Under the pieces are notes generated by a model. That model was given only the letters and a program-made list of their open reading frames with translations, ran no database searches and was not told the DNA's origin. The translations under genes were made by a program, and so were the position numbers. A stretch of 64,000 nt of DNA, taken from assembly GCA_965208975.1 (NCBI GenBank), contig CBDBQH010000003.1:558001-622000 (forward strand), read 5' to 3'. Numbering within the stretch: the stretch's first letter is position 1; each line of letters opens with the position of its first letter. Of the stretch, positions 1 to 8,385 are shown piece after piece. The stretch is from G963663315 sp965208975 (lineage in GTDB: Bacteria > Pseudomonadota > Gammaproteobacteria > Arenicellales > Poriferihabitantaceae).

Positions 1-3000
1 GGGACATCCACGGAGTCAACAGGGTCTGTTCTGATTCAATCTCTCCTTTGTTTTTCGTCTGGTATTGTCCTTCTGCCTGACTATACGACAGAACCAGTCC
101 GCGTTGTCCGTGGGTATGGGTTTGATCGACTCCAATCAGGGTGGTGAGGACTTCTCCATTGAGGGTGGTTTCTCCACTCTGGCCGTCAAACTCCGAGAAG
201 GCGCCCTGTGCCCACAGGGAAGCGATGGAACCATCGGTTGTTGCACTCCACGACATCGACGAATCAGACAGTAGTTCAGACAGGGTCAATGCGCGGCTGT
301 GCGGTCTGGCGATGGAGTTGGGGGGCTGTGTCCAGGATTGTATTTCTTGCGGGGTTTGGGTATCCATGCGGTAACCAGCCAGTTGGGCGGACAGTCCGGG
401 GGTCGGAGTGGATTGTATGCGTTGGGAGATACTGTCTAATACGTGTCCGGCTTGTGTTCGGGCAAAGCGGGTTTGCCAGGGGATGGCGACAGTGGTCAGG
501 TCTTCGCCGACCACAACCCGCAACGGCGCCTGCCGGGACTGCATGGCCGCATAGTTCGGGTCTTGTGAGGTGATGACATGAATCAGGGTGACGGCTCCTT
601 CCTGGTGAGCGGTCAGGGTGAAGGTTTGTGGCGTGTTCCAGTTGTCTTTCGTGAAGGTCAGACTGGACGGGGAGAAGGTGACGATGGTGGATTCGGGCTG
701 TATGAGGGCATTGTGGGGGCTTGCGGAGGCTGAGGTCAGGGATGGGGTGACGGTTGCGGCGCCGGGTTGCGCGCTGAGGGTGATGGTGACCGGGGCAGTC
801 GGTTGACTGATCAGTTGCATTGTATATTGCGAGCTTTGTCCAATCTCGGGAATCCGCAGTCCCTGTGCAGACGGTTGGAATCCGGCGGTATCGTCGTCGT
901 GAATGGCAATCGTGGCGGAATCGGTGGTGAGGGTATAGCCATCCGCCGGTTGCAGGGTGACGGTGACCGAGCCATCTTCTTCGTCGATGAAGTCCTGGAG
1001 GGTGGGAATCATCAGGGAAGTGGTGGCGCGATCAATGGTCAGGGTCTTCGCTCCGGTTGCATCGGCGGTGGTGAAGTCGCCTTGTGCGGCAATGGTGAGG
1101 GATACGGAGATGGGTTCAAGCGGCACCGGGTCGGCGGTGACGGTAAAGGAAGCGACCGCTCCTTCGGTGAGGGTGTCGGATTGCACCTGGATGGAAAGAA
1201 GCGGAATCACGGGTTCGGGTTCCGGTGGTTGTGGTTCCTGCGGTGGTTGCGGGTCTGTAGGGGTTTCTCCCGGTGTCGTCAGGGAAGGGTCCGGAGTAGT
1301 CCCCGGTTGGGTGGAGGGCGGTGGATCGACCGGATCGGGTTGCACGGCCAGGATGGGGCCGACATGGCCTGCTGATACACTGTGGGCAAAGCCATTGCCG
1401 TCGGTATAGTTGATAGTACACGTGATGAGGCGACCGAGGTGTTCTGCTGGAATGGTGTAGGAGGCCGCATTGTGGACAATCTGGGTGATGGTGTTGTCTT
1501 GCGCGGATTCTCTCCAGCCCCACCCGTAAGTCAGCGCCCCCGCTCCATTGCCGTCGGGGTCGTTGGCGGTGCGGGTGACGGTCAGGGTTTGACCGACCCG
1601 GGCATTGCCGGTGATGGAGAACGTCGCGACGCCGGTGTTCTCGATGATCGTTCGGGTGAATGAGACGCCGGTTCCCAAGCCGTAACCATTGCCGTCTGTC
1701 AGGGTCACTGTAATTGTTTCGCCGTTGTCTGCGGTATTGTCCGGGGTGAGGGTAATCGGAAAGTCTACCTGATCTCCCAAATCAAACGCTCTGCCCGCCG
1801 GGATGGTGAAGGTTCCACTGCCGCTTCCATCCGGATTATAGGTCGCTCCGGGTATGGTGTAGTCGGTTCCGGCCATGGCGCTGCCACTTAAAGTATAGGA
1901 AATCACCAAAGCCTCTTCCAGTTCGCGGGTCACTTCCAGTCGGTTTGCGGTAATCGTGCCGGCGGATTCGTCTACAGTTCCTGTGGTGCGGCTGTCGGCC
2001 CAGAATACGTTCGGTTCCGGTTCATTATCGGTCAGGGTGACATTCAGGTTTTGACTGACCGAACCATAATCGCCGCCAGAAGCGCGATGCGTCAGGATAA
2101 CGGTGTCATCCGTGGTGTCGTCATCTTCGGCCGCTGTCACAGTGACGGGCTGCGCCGTACTCCACAGTTTGGCTCCGGTCGGGTTGAAGGTTAAGGTATT
2201 CTGATTGCCATTCGTACCGGAATCGGTGTCAATGGTCAGGTCGGTACTGGCGTGACCGCTAATCGTGACCGTGACCGTCGCCGCGCTTGGTTGGGTATTG
2301 AGTTTTACAGTATACGTATTACTGCCGCCTTCCATGAGGGGCGGGGAGGCGGGGGAGAAGGTCAGTCCCCGTGTATCATTATCGGTAATCACAACCGCCA
2401 CCGTACCGGTCGGCGTGGTGCCACCGGCGCCCGTGCCCGAAGTTCGATCCAGATTGCTCATGACCGCCCGGCTAGAGGAGCCAAAGCCGACTGTCAGGGT
2501 CTCTGAGGCGCCTTCATCGGTGGTATCTTCTACCGCCGTTAAGGTCAGTGTCGCGGTCTGTACCGTATTGGTATCGTGTCCGCTGAATACCACCGCCGGA
2601 GTCGCCGCGCTGTGCGGGTTGGTCGTGAGCAGGGTCACCCCGGAGTTGAGGCTTGATCCAGATGCTAACGCCAGCGTGTAGTCCCCCGCCACTATGCCGC
2701 TTCCGGTCACGGTCAATGGCGCCGTCACGGTCTCTGTGGCTCTCAATCTCCGTCCCAGGGTCACGGTCAGGGTGGCCGTGCCGCCGTCCTCGCCAATGGC
2801 GCTGGTTCCACCACTACGCGCCAGAGTTACCGGGGTGGCATCGTTGTCGATGAGCGTCAGGGTATGGGTATTGCTACTGGCATTGACCGTGTAACCCGTC
2901 CCATTGTTCAGGGTCAGGATGACGGTCTCGCGGGCTTCGTCTGTCGTATCATCGGTAATCACAATCGGAATGTCGACATGGGTGGCGCCGGAAGTGACGG

Positions 3001-4600
3001 CTTGCGTGCCGGTCAGGGCGGTGTAATCCGTACCGGAAGTCGCGGTGCCGGTTACGCTGTAGTTCAGGGTGATGTCGGTTGGTGGAACCGGACTGAAGGT
3101 CACTCGGGCAGTCTGTGTGCGGGCGTCTGTTGTCCCCGTTATTTCAGTAAAACTCCCGGCAGCAGTAGCGAAGGAGGCAACGGTCGCGCTGTCATCGTTT
3201 TGAACGGTGTAGGTGGCGGATGCGTTCGTTGCTGAAATCACGACATCCGCCGGGGTGGCCGGCGCGTTGCCGGTCTCTCTTTGTACGGTGATGGTCACGG
3301 TCTCATCAGGTTCGACTGTGGTGTCTCCGGTGACTCCGATAAAATACCGCCTGTCGCTTCTGAAGAAGTTGTGGACGGTTGTGACGCCTTCGGGACAGGC
3401 GGCAGTCACTGAACCCGGTGTGGCGGTAGCTTCGTAATTCCCGCCAAAGAGATAATACATGCCGTAATCCAGGGCCAGGCCGGCGGTCTGGTCTGCGGCA
3501 GACAGTCGCAGTTGCGCGGCGCCACCGAAACAGACGCGGAAGTTGAAACTCGCGGCACGCGCCGGGGTGACGTCAAAGAATACTTCCCGGTAAGTAATTC
3601 CTGAATGGCCTTCGACCGCATTGGCGGAAACCCGCACCGACAGGGTGTGGATGGTGGGGTCATTGACCATTACATCGAAGGTGTTGGAAGCGGCAGACGC
3701 ATGCGGGTTGGCGCCGCCGCCGACATTGGTGGCGAGGCTTGCGCGGTCGAAACCGTTGGTTCCTGAGCCGTCCGCCCCCAATGCGATGGTGAAGGTTTCT
3801 CCACTGGCCTCGGTTACGCTATCTGCGGTCGGGGTCAGTTGCAGGGTGGCGACCTGCGCTCCGACGCCGGCAAAGCTCACCTGCGGGGTGGCGGTGGTCT
3901 GCCCGCTCAGGGTGACGCCGGTGTTGAGATTCGCACCGGCCTTCGGTGCCAGACTCCAGTCGGCGGTGGTGACGCCTGTGCCGCCGATGGATAACGGCAC
4001 GTCAATGATTTCTCCGGCTACCAGGGCGCGGCCTAACGCGACCGTGAACTCGATCGCGGTGCCTTCGGTTACAGGGCCTATGCCAATACGGGTCAGGGCA
4101 ACGACGGTGGGGTCGTTGTCGGTGATGGTGATGATGGTGCGGCACTCGGTATTGCTGTTGCAATTACCAGCTGCGCCATTGAATGGTTCGCTGATACCAC
4201 TAATCCACTGCCAGTCGATAGTTTCGTCCGGTTCATCGACCGTGTCCTCGCACACCGTAAAACTAGTGATGGTATGACTGGTTGTTGCCGTACTGGTGAT
4301 CAATAGATTGTAATTGAGAACGTTGTGAAAGTCATCGCCCGCCTGACAGGCCGTGCCGCCTGTGCGTCCCGTGGCTGTGCTGTCGTCCTGATCAAAACCA
4401 GTGCTTATAGCAGTTGGAACCGTATCCACCCGACCAGTCAGGACGATGTTATGCTGACCGGCATTCTCGGCGACTGTCAAAGTGGCGGGGGGAGCGATTC
4501 GGTCGGCGAGGGGAGTTAGAGTTTGGGCAGTGGCTTCGGGGATGAAGCCGGTGAGTAGTGGTAGAAGGAGTAAAACGGAGAGGAAGTAGTGGATTCCCAC
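1..4600 (-). CDS. Giant secreted Calx-beta protein with C-terminal barrel, 3' end outside window
   Basis: The reverse frame from a GTG at 4598-4600 is open to the left edge (about 1533 codons, no stop seen), so the gene continues outside. It begins with a hydrophobic signal peptide (VGIHYFLSVLLLLP, then EATAQ). Many Calx-beta/cadherin-like repeats follow, recognisable by DNEPEPN-type linkers and 'TDGNGY' turns, then an Ig-like section, a Pro/Glu linker near residues 1085-1130, another Calx-beta unit, and the first strands of what looks like an autotransporter-type barrel (LWAQGAFSEFDGQSGETTLN). The order matches the gene at 27375-31520, so the two are paralogues. A surface adhesin-like role is inference. 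The frame stays open upstream to a stop at 4868-4870, with an alternative ATG at 4790-4792, but the signal peptide favours the GTG. Confidence 0.85.
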   Translation of the reverse strand, partial: MGIHYFLSVLLLLPLLTGFIPEATAQTLTPLADRIAPPATLTVAENAGQHNIVLTGRVDTVPTAISTGFDQDDSTATGRTGGTACQAGDDFHNVLNYNLLITSTATTSHTITSFTVCEDTVDEPDETIDWQWISGISEPFNGAAGNCNSNTECRTIITITDNDPTVVALTRIGIGPVTEGTAIEFTVALGRALVAGEIIDVPLSIGGTGVTTADWSLAPKAGANLNTGVTLSGQTTATPQVSFAGVGAQVATLQLTPTADSVTEASGETFTIALGADGSGTNGFDRASLATNVGGGANPHASAASNTFDVMVNDPTIHTLSVRVSANAVEGHSGITYREVFFDVTPARAASFNFRVCFGGAAQLRLSAADQTAGLALDYGMYYLFGGNYEATATPGSVTAACPEGVTTVHNFFRSDRRYFIGVTGDTTVEPDETVTITVQRETGNAPATPADVVISATNASATYTVQNDDSATVASFATAAGSFTEITGTTDARTQTARVTFSPVPPTDITLNYSVTGTATSGTDYTALTGTQAVTSGATHVDIPIVITDDTTDEARETVILTLNNGTGYTVNASSNTHTLTLIDNDATPVTLARSGGTSAIGEDGGTATLTVTLGRRLRATETVTAPLTVTGSGIVAGDYTLALASGSSLNSGVTLLTTNPHSAATPAVVFSGHDTNTVQTATLTLTAVEDTTDEGASETLTVGFGSSSRAVMSNLDRTSGTGAGGTTPTGTVAVVITDNDTRGLTFSPASPPLMEGGSNTYTVKLNTQPSAATVTVTISGHASTDLTIDTDSGTNGNQNTLTFNPTGAKLWSTAQPVTVTAAEDDDTTDDTVILTHRASGGDYGSVSQNLNVTLTDNEPEPNVFWADSRTTGTVDESAGTITANRLEVTRELEEALVISYTLSGSAMAGTDYTIPGATYNPDGSGSGTFTIPAGRAFDLGDQVDFPITLTPDNTADNGETITVTLTDGNGYGLGTGVSFTRTIIENTGVATFSITGNARVGQTLTVTRTANDPDGNGAGALTYGWGWRESAQDNTITQIVHNAASYTIPAEHLGRLITCTINYTDGNGFAHSVSAGHVGPILAVQPDPVDPPPSTQPGTTPDPSLTTPGETPTDPQPPQEPQPPEPEPVIPLLSIQVQSDTLTEGAVASFTVTADPVPLEPISVSLTIAAQGDFTTADATGAKTLTIDRATTSLMIPTLQDFIDEEDGSVTVTLQPADGYTLTTDSATIAIHDDDTAGFQPSAQGLRIPEIGQSSQYTMQLISQPTAPVTITLSAQPGAATVTPSLTSASASPHNALIQPESTIVTFSPSSLTFTKDNWNTPQTFTLTAHQEGAVTLIHVITSQDPNYAAMQSRQAPLRVVVGEDLTTVAIPWQTRFARTQAGHVLDSISQRIQSTPTPGLSAQLAGYRMDTQTPQEIQSWTQPPNSIARPHSRALTLSELLSDSSMSWSATTDGSIASLWAQGAFSEFDGQSGETTLNGEVLTTLIGVDQTHTHGQRGLVLSYSQAEGQYQTKNKGEIESEQTLLTPWMS

Positions 4601-4613
4601 TTTGCGGGAAAAT

Positions 4614-4723
4614 CCCCCCACCCAATCCGCTTTGCGGATTGGACTCCCCCTCAAGGGGGGAGTGATTTGCCCCCCATCACATCCGCTTGGCGGAGTGTGA
4701 TTCCCCCTCAAGGGGGGAATGAT
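4614..4723. repeat. Two dispersed palindromic repeat units
   Basis: Two units, each built from an 'atccgcttt/gcggatt' stem followed by ctccccctcaagggggga. The same core recurs at 5125, 8527, 9653, 18675, 27256, 39752 and 45626. Here it sits between the GGCT tract and the signal peptide of the Calx-beta gene, and is open in that gene's frame. Confidence 0.8.
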
Positions 4724-4810
4724 ATTGTCGGTGGAATCAGATGGACAAGGAGTGAGTGGGCGGGAGCGGGGCCTCAATACAGAAGCCTTCATGCCCGAAC
4801 CCGAAGCCCG

Positions 4811-5124
<314 letters not shown>

Positions 5125-5268
5125 CCCCCCATCACATCCGCTTTGCGGAATGTGATTCCCCCTCAAGGGGGGAATGATTTTGCCCTCACCAAATCCGCTC
5201 GCGGATTGACTCCCCCTCAAGAGCCTGTCCCCGGCTTGATCGGGGAGGGGAGTGATTTTACCCCCACC
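5125..5268. repeat. Dispersed palindromic repeat cluster
   Basis: Two more copies of the 'ccgctttgcgg ... ccccctcaagggggga' repeat, the second interrupted by 'gagcctgtccccggcttgat', just downstream of the yccA stop codon. Confidence 0.75.
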
Positions 5269-5300
5269 GATATTCTACTGCATCCGTGAACCGATGGCGC

Positions 5301-5972
5301 TCAGTCGTCGCCGCTGAAAATTCCCAGAATGTGAAGCAGACTGATGAATATGTTGAAGATGGAGACATAGAGGGTCACTGTGGCCGTGATATAGTTGGTT
5401 TCCCCACCATGAATAATCTCACTGGTCTGGAAAAGAATCATGCCCGACATCAACAGAATGAACATCGCCGAAATTGCCAGACTCAGCGCCGGCATCGGGT
5501 AGATCAGGGTGACCAGCATCGCCAGAAACGCGACCAGAATGCCCGCCATCAGCATGCCGCCAATGAAGCTGAAATCCTTTTGGGTGACCAGAACATAGCC
5601 GGACAAACCAATAAAAATAACCCCTGTACCGCCCAGCGCCATCATCACAATTTCACTGCCGCCAGAAAGCGCGTGGATATAGTAACCCAGAATCGGCCCG
5701 AGAGTCAGTCCCATGAATCCGGTCAACGCGAAGACGAACACCAGCCCGAGAACGGAATTCCTGAACTTGCTGGTCAGGAACAGCAAGCCGAAATACCCGA
5801 CCAGGGTGATGATAGCTCCCAGCGGCGGGAAATTCATCGCCATGGACAAACCCGCCGTGAAAGCGCTGAACAGCAGCGTCATCGACAGCAGTATATAGGT
5901 GTTTTTCAGAACACGGTTCATTTCGATGCCGCGCACAGCCGGACGCGCAACTGCAGTTTCGTATCTTGCCAT
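5301..5972 (-). CDS. yccA: Bax inhibitor-1/YccA family inner-membrane protein
   Basis: A 223-residue protein with about seven hydrophobic segments and little else. It matches the YccA branch of the BI-1/UPF0005 family throughout, for example NTYILLSMTLLFSAFTAG, GGMLMAGILVAFLAML and the C-terminal HGGETNYITATVTLYVSIFN. E. coli YccA is about the same length (219) and is a substrate and modulator of the FtsH membrane protease. A similar quality-control role is inferred from the family. It is transcribed divergently from the LysR gene at 6087 with about 114 bp between the starts. Repeats follow its stop. Confidence 0.9.
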   Translation of the reverse strand: MARYETAVARPAVRGIEMNRVLKNTYILLSMTLLFSAFTAGLSMAMNFPPLGAIITLVGYFGLLFLTSKFRNSVLGLVFVFALTGFMGLTLGPILGYYIHALSGGSEIVMMALGGTGVIFIGLSGYVLVTQKDFSFIGGMLMAGILVAFLAMLVTLIYPMPALSLAISAMFILLMSGMILFQTSEIIHGGETNYITATVTLYVSIFNIFISLLHILGIFSGDD

Positions 5973-6086
5973 TTTAATTTCTCACCTCAATATATGGATC
6001 TGGAAAACCGGATTCGGCAGAACGCGCCTGGAATACGCGCCTCACTTACCGCCAACCGGGATAGTATAGTAGAATAAGGGTCAGGT

Positions 6087-7058
6087 ATGCAAATTTCAAG
6101 CATTGACCGATCATTATCAACCATCACCATACCAAAGGGCCCCATCTTGGCTGATCGACGACTCCAGGTATTCGGCACAGTAGCGAAACTGCTCAGTTTT
6201 ACGAAAGCGGCCGAGACCTTGCACATGACCCAACCAGCGGTAACATTCCAGATTCGTCAACTGGAAGAATACTTCAATACACGTCTGTTCGATCGGACAC
6301 ACAATCGAATCACCCTGACCCGCACCGGCGAAGTCGTGAAGGAATACGCAGACCAGATTATCGCCCTGCACAAGGAGATGGATATCCAGATCCGAACCCT
6401 GACCGGAGACGTGCAAGGTCCGCTAATCGTCGGCGCCAGTACCACAATCGGGGAATATTTCATTCCCGGAGTGATAGGCGCATATCAATCGAAATTCCAG
6501 GATGTCCGGGTGCGCCTGAATGTGGCCAATACCAATTCCATCATCCAGATGGTCGAGAACAACCAGATTGATGTCGGCATTGTCGAAGGCCCGGTCAACA
6601 ACAAGACCCTGATCACCGATGTGATTTGGGATGATGAGTTGGTCGTGATTTGCGCCCCCGGCCACCCCCTCGATCAATACAAACAGATCGGCGCCGACCG
6701 GGTCCGTTGCCACCCGTTTATCGGACGCGAAGAAGGCTCGGGTACTCGCGAAGTAATCGAAAACTGGCTGACCGGGCAGGGTCTCGATATTGAAGAACTG
6801 GATATCATCATGGAATTCGGCAGCCCGGAATCCATCAAGAATGCGGTCGCGGCGGGACTGGGTATCTCGATTGTTTCCGTCGCAACCATAGAGAAGGAAC
6901 TGCTCCTGAAGTCATTACGCGCCATACCGTTGACCAACCCCATCCGCCGTCCGTTCTCGATTGTCTATCAACGGCAGAAATTCCGCCTCAGGGCGATGGA
7001 TGAATTTCTCGAATTCGCGCGCGAGCTGTGCGCCACCAGACGAAAACTGATCGACTGA
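6087..7058 (+). CDS. LysR-family transcriptional regulator
   Basis: A 323-residue LysR-type regulator. The winged helix-turn-helix is at about residues 28-85 (FTKAAETLHMTQPAVTFQIR, then LFDRTHNRITLTRTG), and the periplasmic-binding-protein-like effector domain follows (GPLIVGASTTIGEYFIPGV, GREEGSGTREVIENWL). The effector domain resembles the CysL/CbbR-type branch, but the ligand cannot be read. About 25 residues precede the usual domain start, and a TTG near 6147 would give the canonical length. Its divergent orientation to yccA is typical of LysR genes, but yccA as its target is only a guess. Confidence 0.88.
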   Translation: MQISSIDRSLSTITIPKGPILADRRLQVFGTVAKLLSFTKAAETLHMTQPAVTFQIRQLEEYFNTRLFDRTHNRITLTRTGEVVKEYADQIIALHKEMDIQIRTLTGDVQGPLIVGASTTIGEYFIPGVIGAYQSKFQDVRVRLNVANTNSIIQMVENNQIDVGIVEGPVNNKTLITDVIWDDELVVICAPGHPLDQYKQIGADRVRCHPFIGREEGSGTREVIENWLTGQGLDIEELDIIMEFGSPESIKNAVAAGLGISIVSVATIEKELLLKSLRAIPLTNPIRRPFSIVYQRQKFRLRAMDEFLEFARELCATRRKLID

Positions 7059-7137
7059 ATGACTGATTCAGGGAATCCGCTGGCGCCGTACCCGCCATTC
7101 AACACCCCGAATATTCGTTAGTAAAATCGTATTCACT

Positions 7138-7161
7138 CTACTATACTCATGAGTAAAGTAG
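7138..7161. promoter_or_regulatory. 24 bp palindrome over a putative -10, upstream of AAA_14 gene
   Basis: CTACTATACTCAT-GAGTAAAGTAG is self-complementary apart from one mismatched pair of positions. It covers a TATACT box (7142-7147) and ends 19 bp before the ATG at 7181. It is a candidate operator. Comparable palindromes occur at the starts of the AAA_14 genes at 49684 and 57305. Confidence 0.5.
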
Positions 7162-7180
7162 ACTGGACAATACAAATCTC

Positions 7181-8323
7181 ATGCAGAACAGCCCACTGAA
7201 GCGGTATTTATCTGCACCGATTGCAGAAGATTTGCAAACCCGCATGGTATTTCTTGGCGGGCCACGGCAAGTCGGCAAGACTACCTGCGCTCTTTCCTGG
7301 CTGAATGCGAAAAACGCAAGACATCCGGGATACCTGAATTGGGATGACGTATCCGCCCGGTCAACCTTGCTGAGAGGCGAATTACCCGGCGATCAAAAAA
7401 GGATCGTCCTTGACGAAATTCATAAGTACCCGGGATGGCGAAACCTCGTCAAGGGATTCTATGATACCAGTCACCACGATATTTCAATACTGGTCACCGG
7501 GTCAGCGCGACTGGATTACTACCGAAAAGGAGGAGACTCCCTGCAAGGCCGATACCATTACCACCGGCTGCATCCTTTTTCACTCACGGAAATCAGTTCG
7601 GCGCCCAGCCGGGAAGACCTGCAATTATTGATGAAATTCGGCGGATTCCCGGAACCCCTGCTCCGCGCCGATGAAAGAAACTGGAGACGCTGGCAGAAGG
7701 AACGTATCGCAAGAGTGGTCCATGACGATATCCGTGACCTGGAGACCATCAGGGAAATCGGGTTGGTCGAATTGTTGACCGAGGCTTTGCCTGAACGGGT
7801 TGGCTCACCATTGTCAGTCAGAAATCTCCGGGAAGACCTGCAGGTTGCGCACGAGACGGTGGCAAGGTGGATCACCATTCTGGAGAATATGTATGTCTGT
7901 TTTCGTATTTCACCTTATGGACCGGCCAGAATCAGAGCGGTAAAAAAAGAGAAGAAACTGTATATGTGGGATTGGTCCCAGGTCCCTTCCGCCGGAGCGC
8001 GTTTTGAAAATCTGGTGGCATCCCATTTACTGAAATATTGCCACCATATCGAGGATATCGAAGGCCACCGGATGGAATTGCGGTTTGTCCGGGATACAGA
8101 CCGGCGGGAAATAGATTTTGTGGTCCTGCAGAACAGAGAACCCGTATTTGCTGTTGAATGTAAAACAGGAGAAAACAAGGTCAGCCCGGCTATCCAGTAT
8201 TTTCGGCAACGGACTGATATTCCGATGTTTTATCAGGTACATACCGGCTCCAGGGACTATCTCAACCGCGGAACCCGAATCCTGCCCTTCCATGTTTTCT
8301 GCAAGGAATCAGGGATGCCCTGA
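7181..8323 (+). CDS. AAA_14/DUF4143 family ATPase with nuclease-like C-terminus
   Basis: A 380-residue protein. Walker A is FLGGPRQVGKTT (about residues 25-34) and Walker B is KRIVLDEIHKY. A sensor-like VTGSARLDYY and the family's 'LMKFGGFPEPLL' follow. The middle region is winged-helix-like, with LREDLQVAHETVARWITILE. The C-terminus carries a PD-(D/E)XK-like strand pair (REIDFVVLQNREPVFAVECK). The family is widespread in accessory DNA and mostly uncharacterised. Three relatives lie between 48.9 and 57.3 kb. It stands alone between lysR and a glycosyltransferase, with its own promoter-like sequence and palindrome. Confidence 0.88.
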   Translation: MQNSPLKRYLSAPIAEDLQTRMVFLGGPRQVGKTTCALSWLNAKNARHPGYLNWDDVSARSTLLRGELPGDQKRIVLDEIHKYPGWRNLVKGFYDTSHHDISILVTGSARLDYYRKGGDSLQGRYHYHRLHPFSLTEISSAPSREDLQLLMKFGGFPEPLLRADERNWRRWQKERIARVVHDDIRDLETIREIGLVELLTEALPERVGSPLSVRNLREDLQVAHETVARWITILENMYVCFRISPYGPARIRAVKKEKKLYMWDWSQVPSAGARFENLVASHLLKYCHHIEDIEGHRMELRFVRDTDRREIDFVVLQNREPVFAVECKTGENKVSPAIQYFRQRTDIPMFYQVHTGSRDYLNRGTRILPFHVFCKESGMP

Positions 8324-8385
8324 TTCCCTTCGAACAGGTTATAATTCCGCCCGAACAGCCCTGAATCCGGAGTAACCAAAATACC

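Noticed and set aside
767..1375. Forward frames of up to 202 codons in 1-4300
   Set aside because: All lie opposite the continuous Calx-beta frame, which reads sensible repeats throughout.
5286..6077. 263-codon forward frame opposite yccA
   Set aside because: The product is Gln/His/Arg-rich and antisense to a clear YccA homologue.
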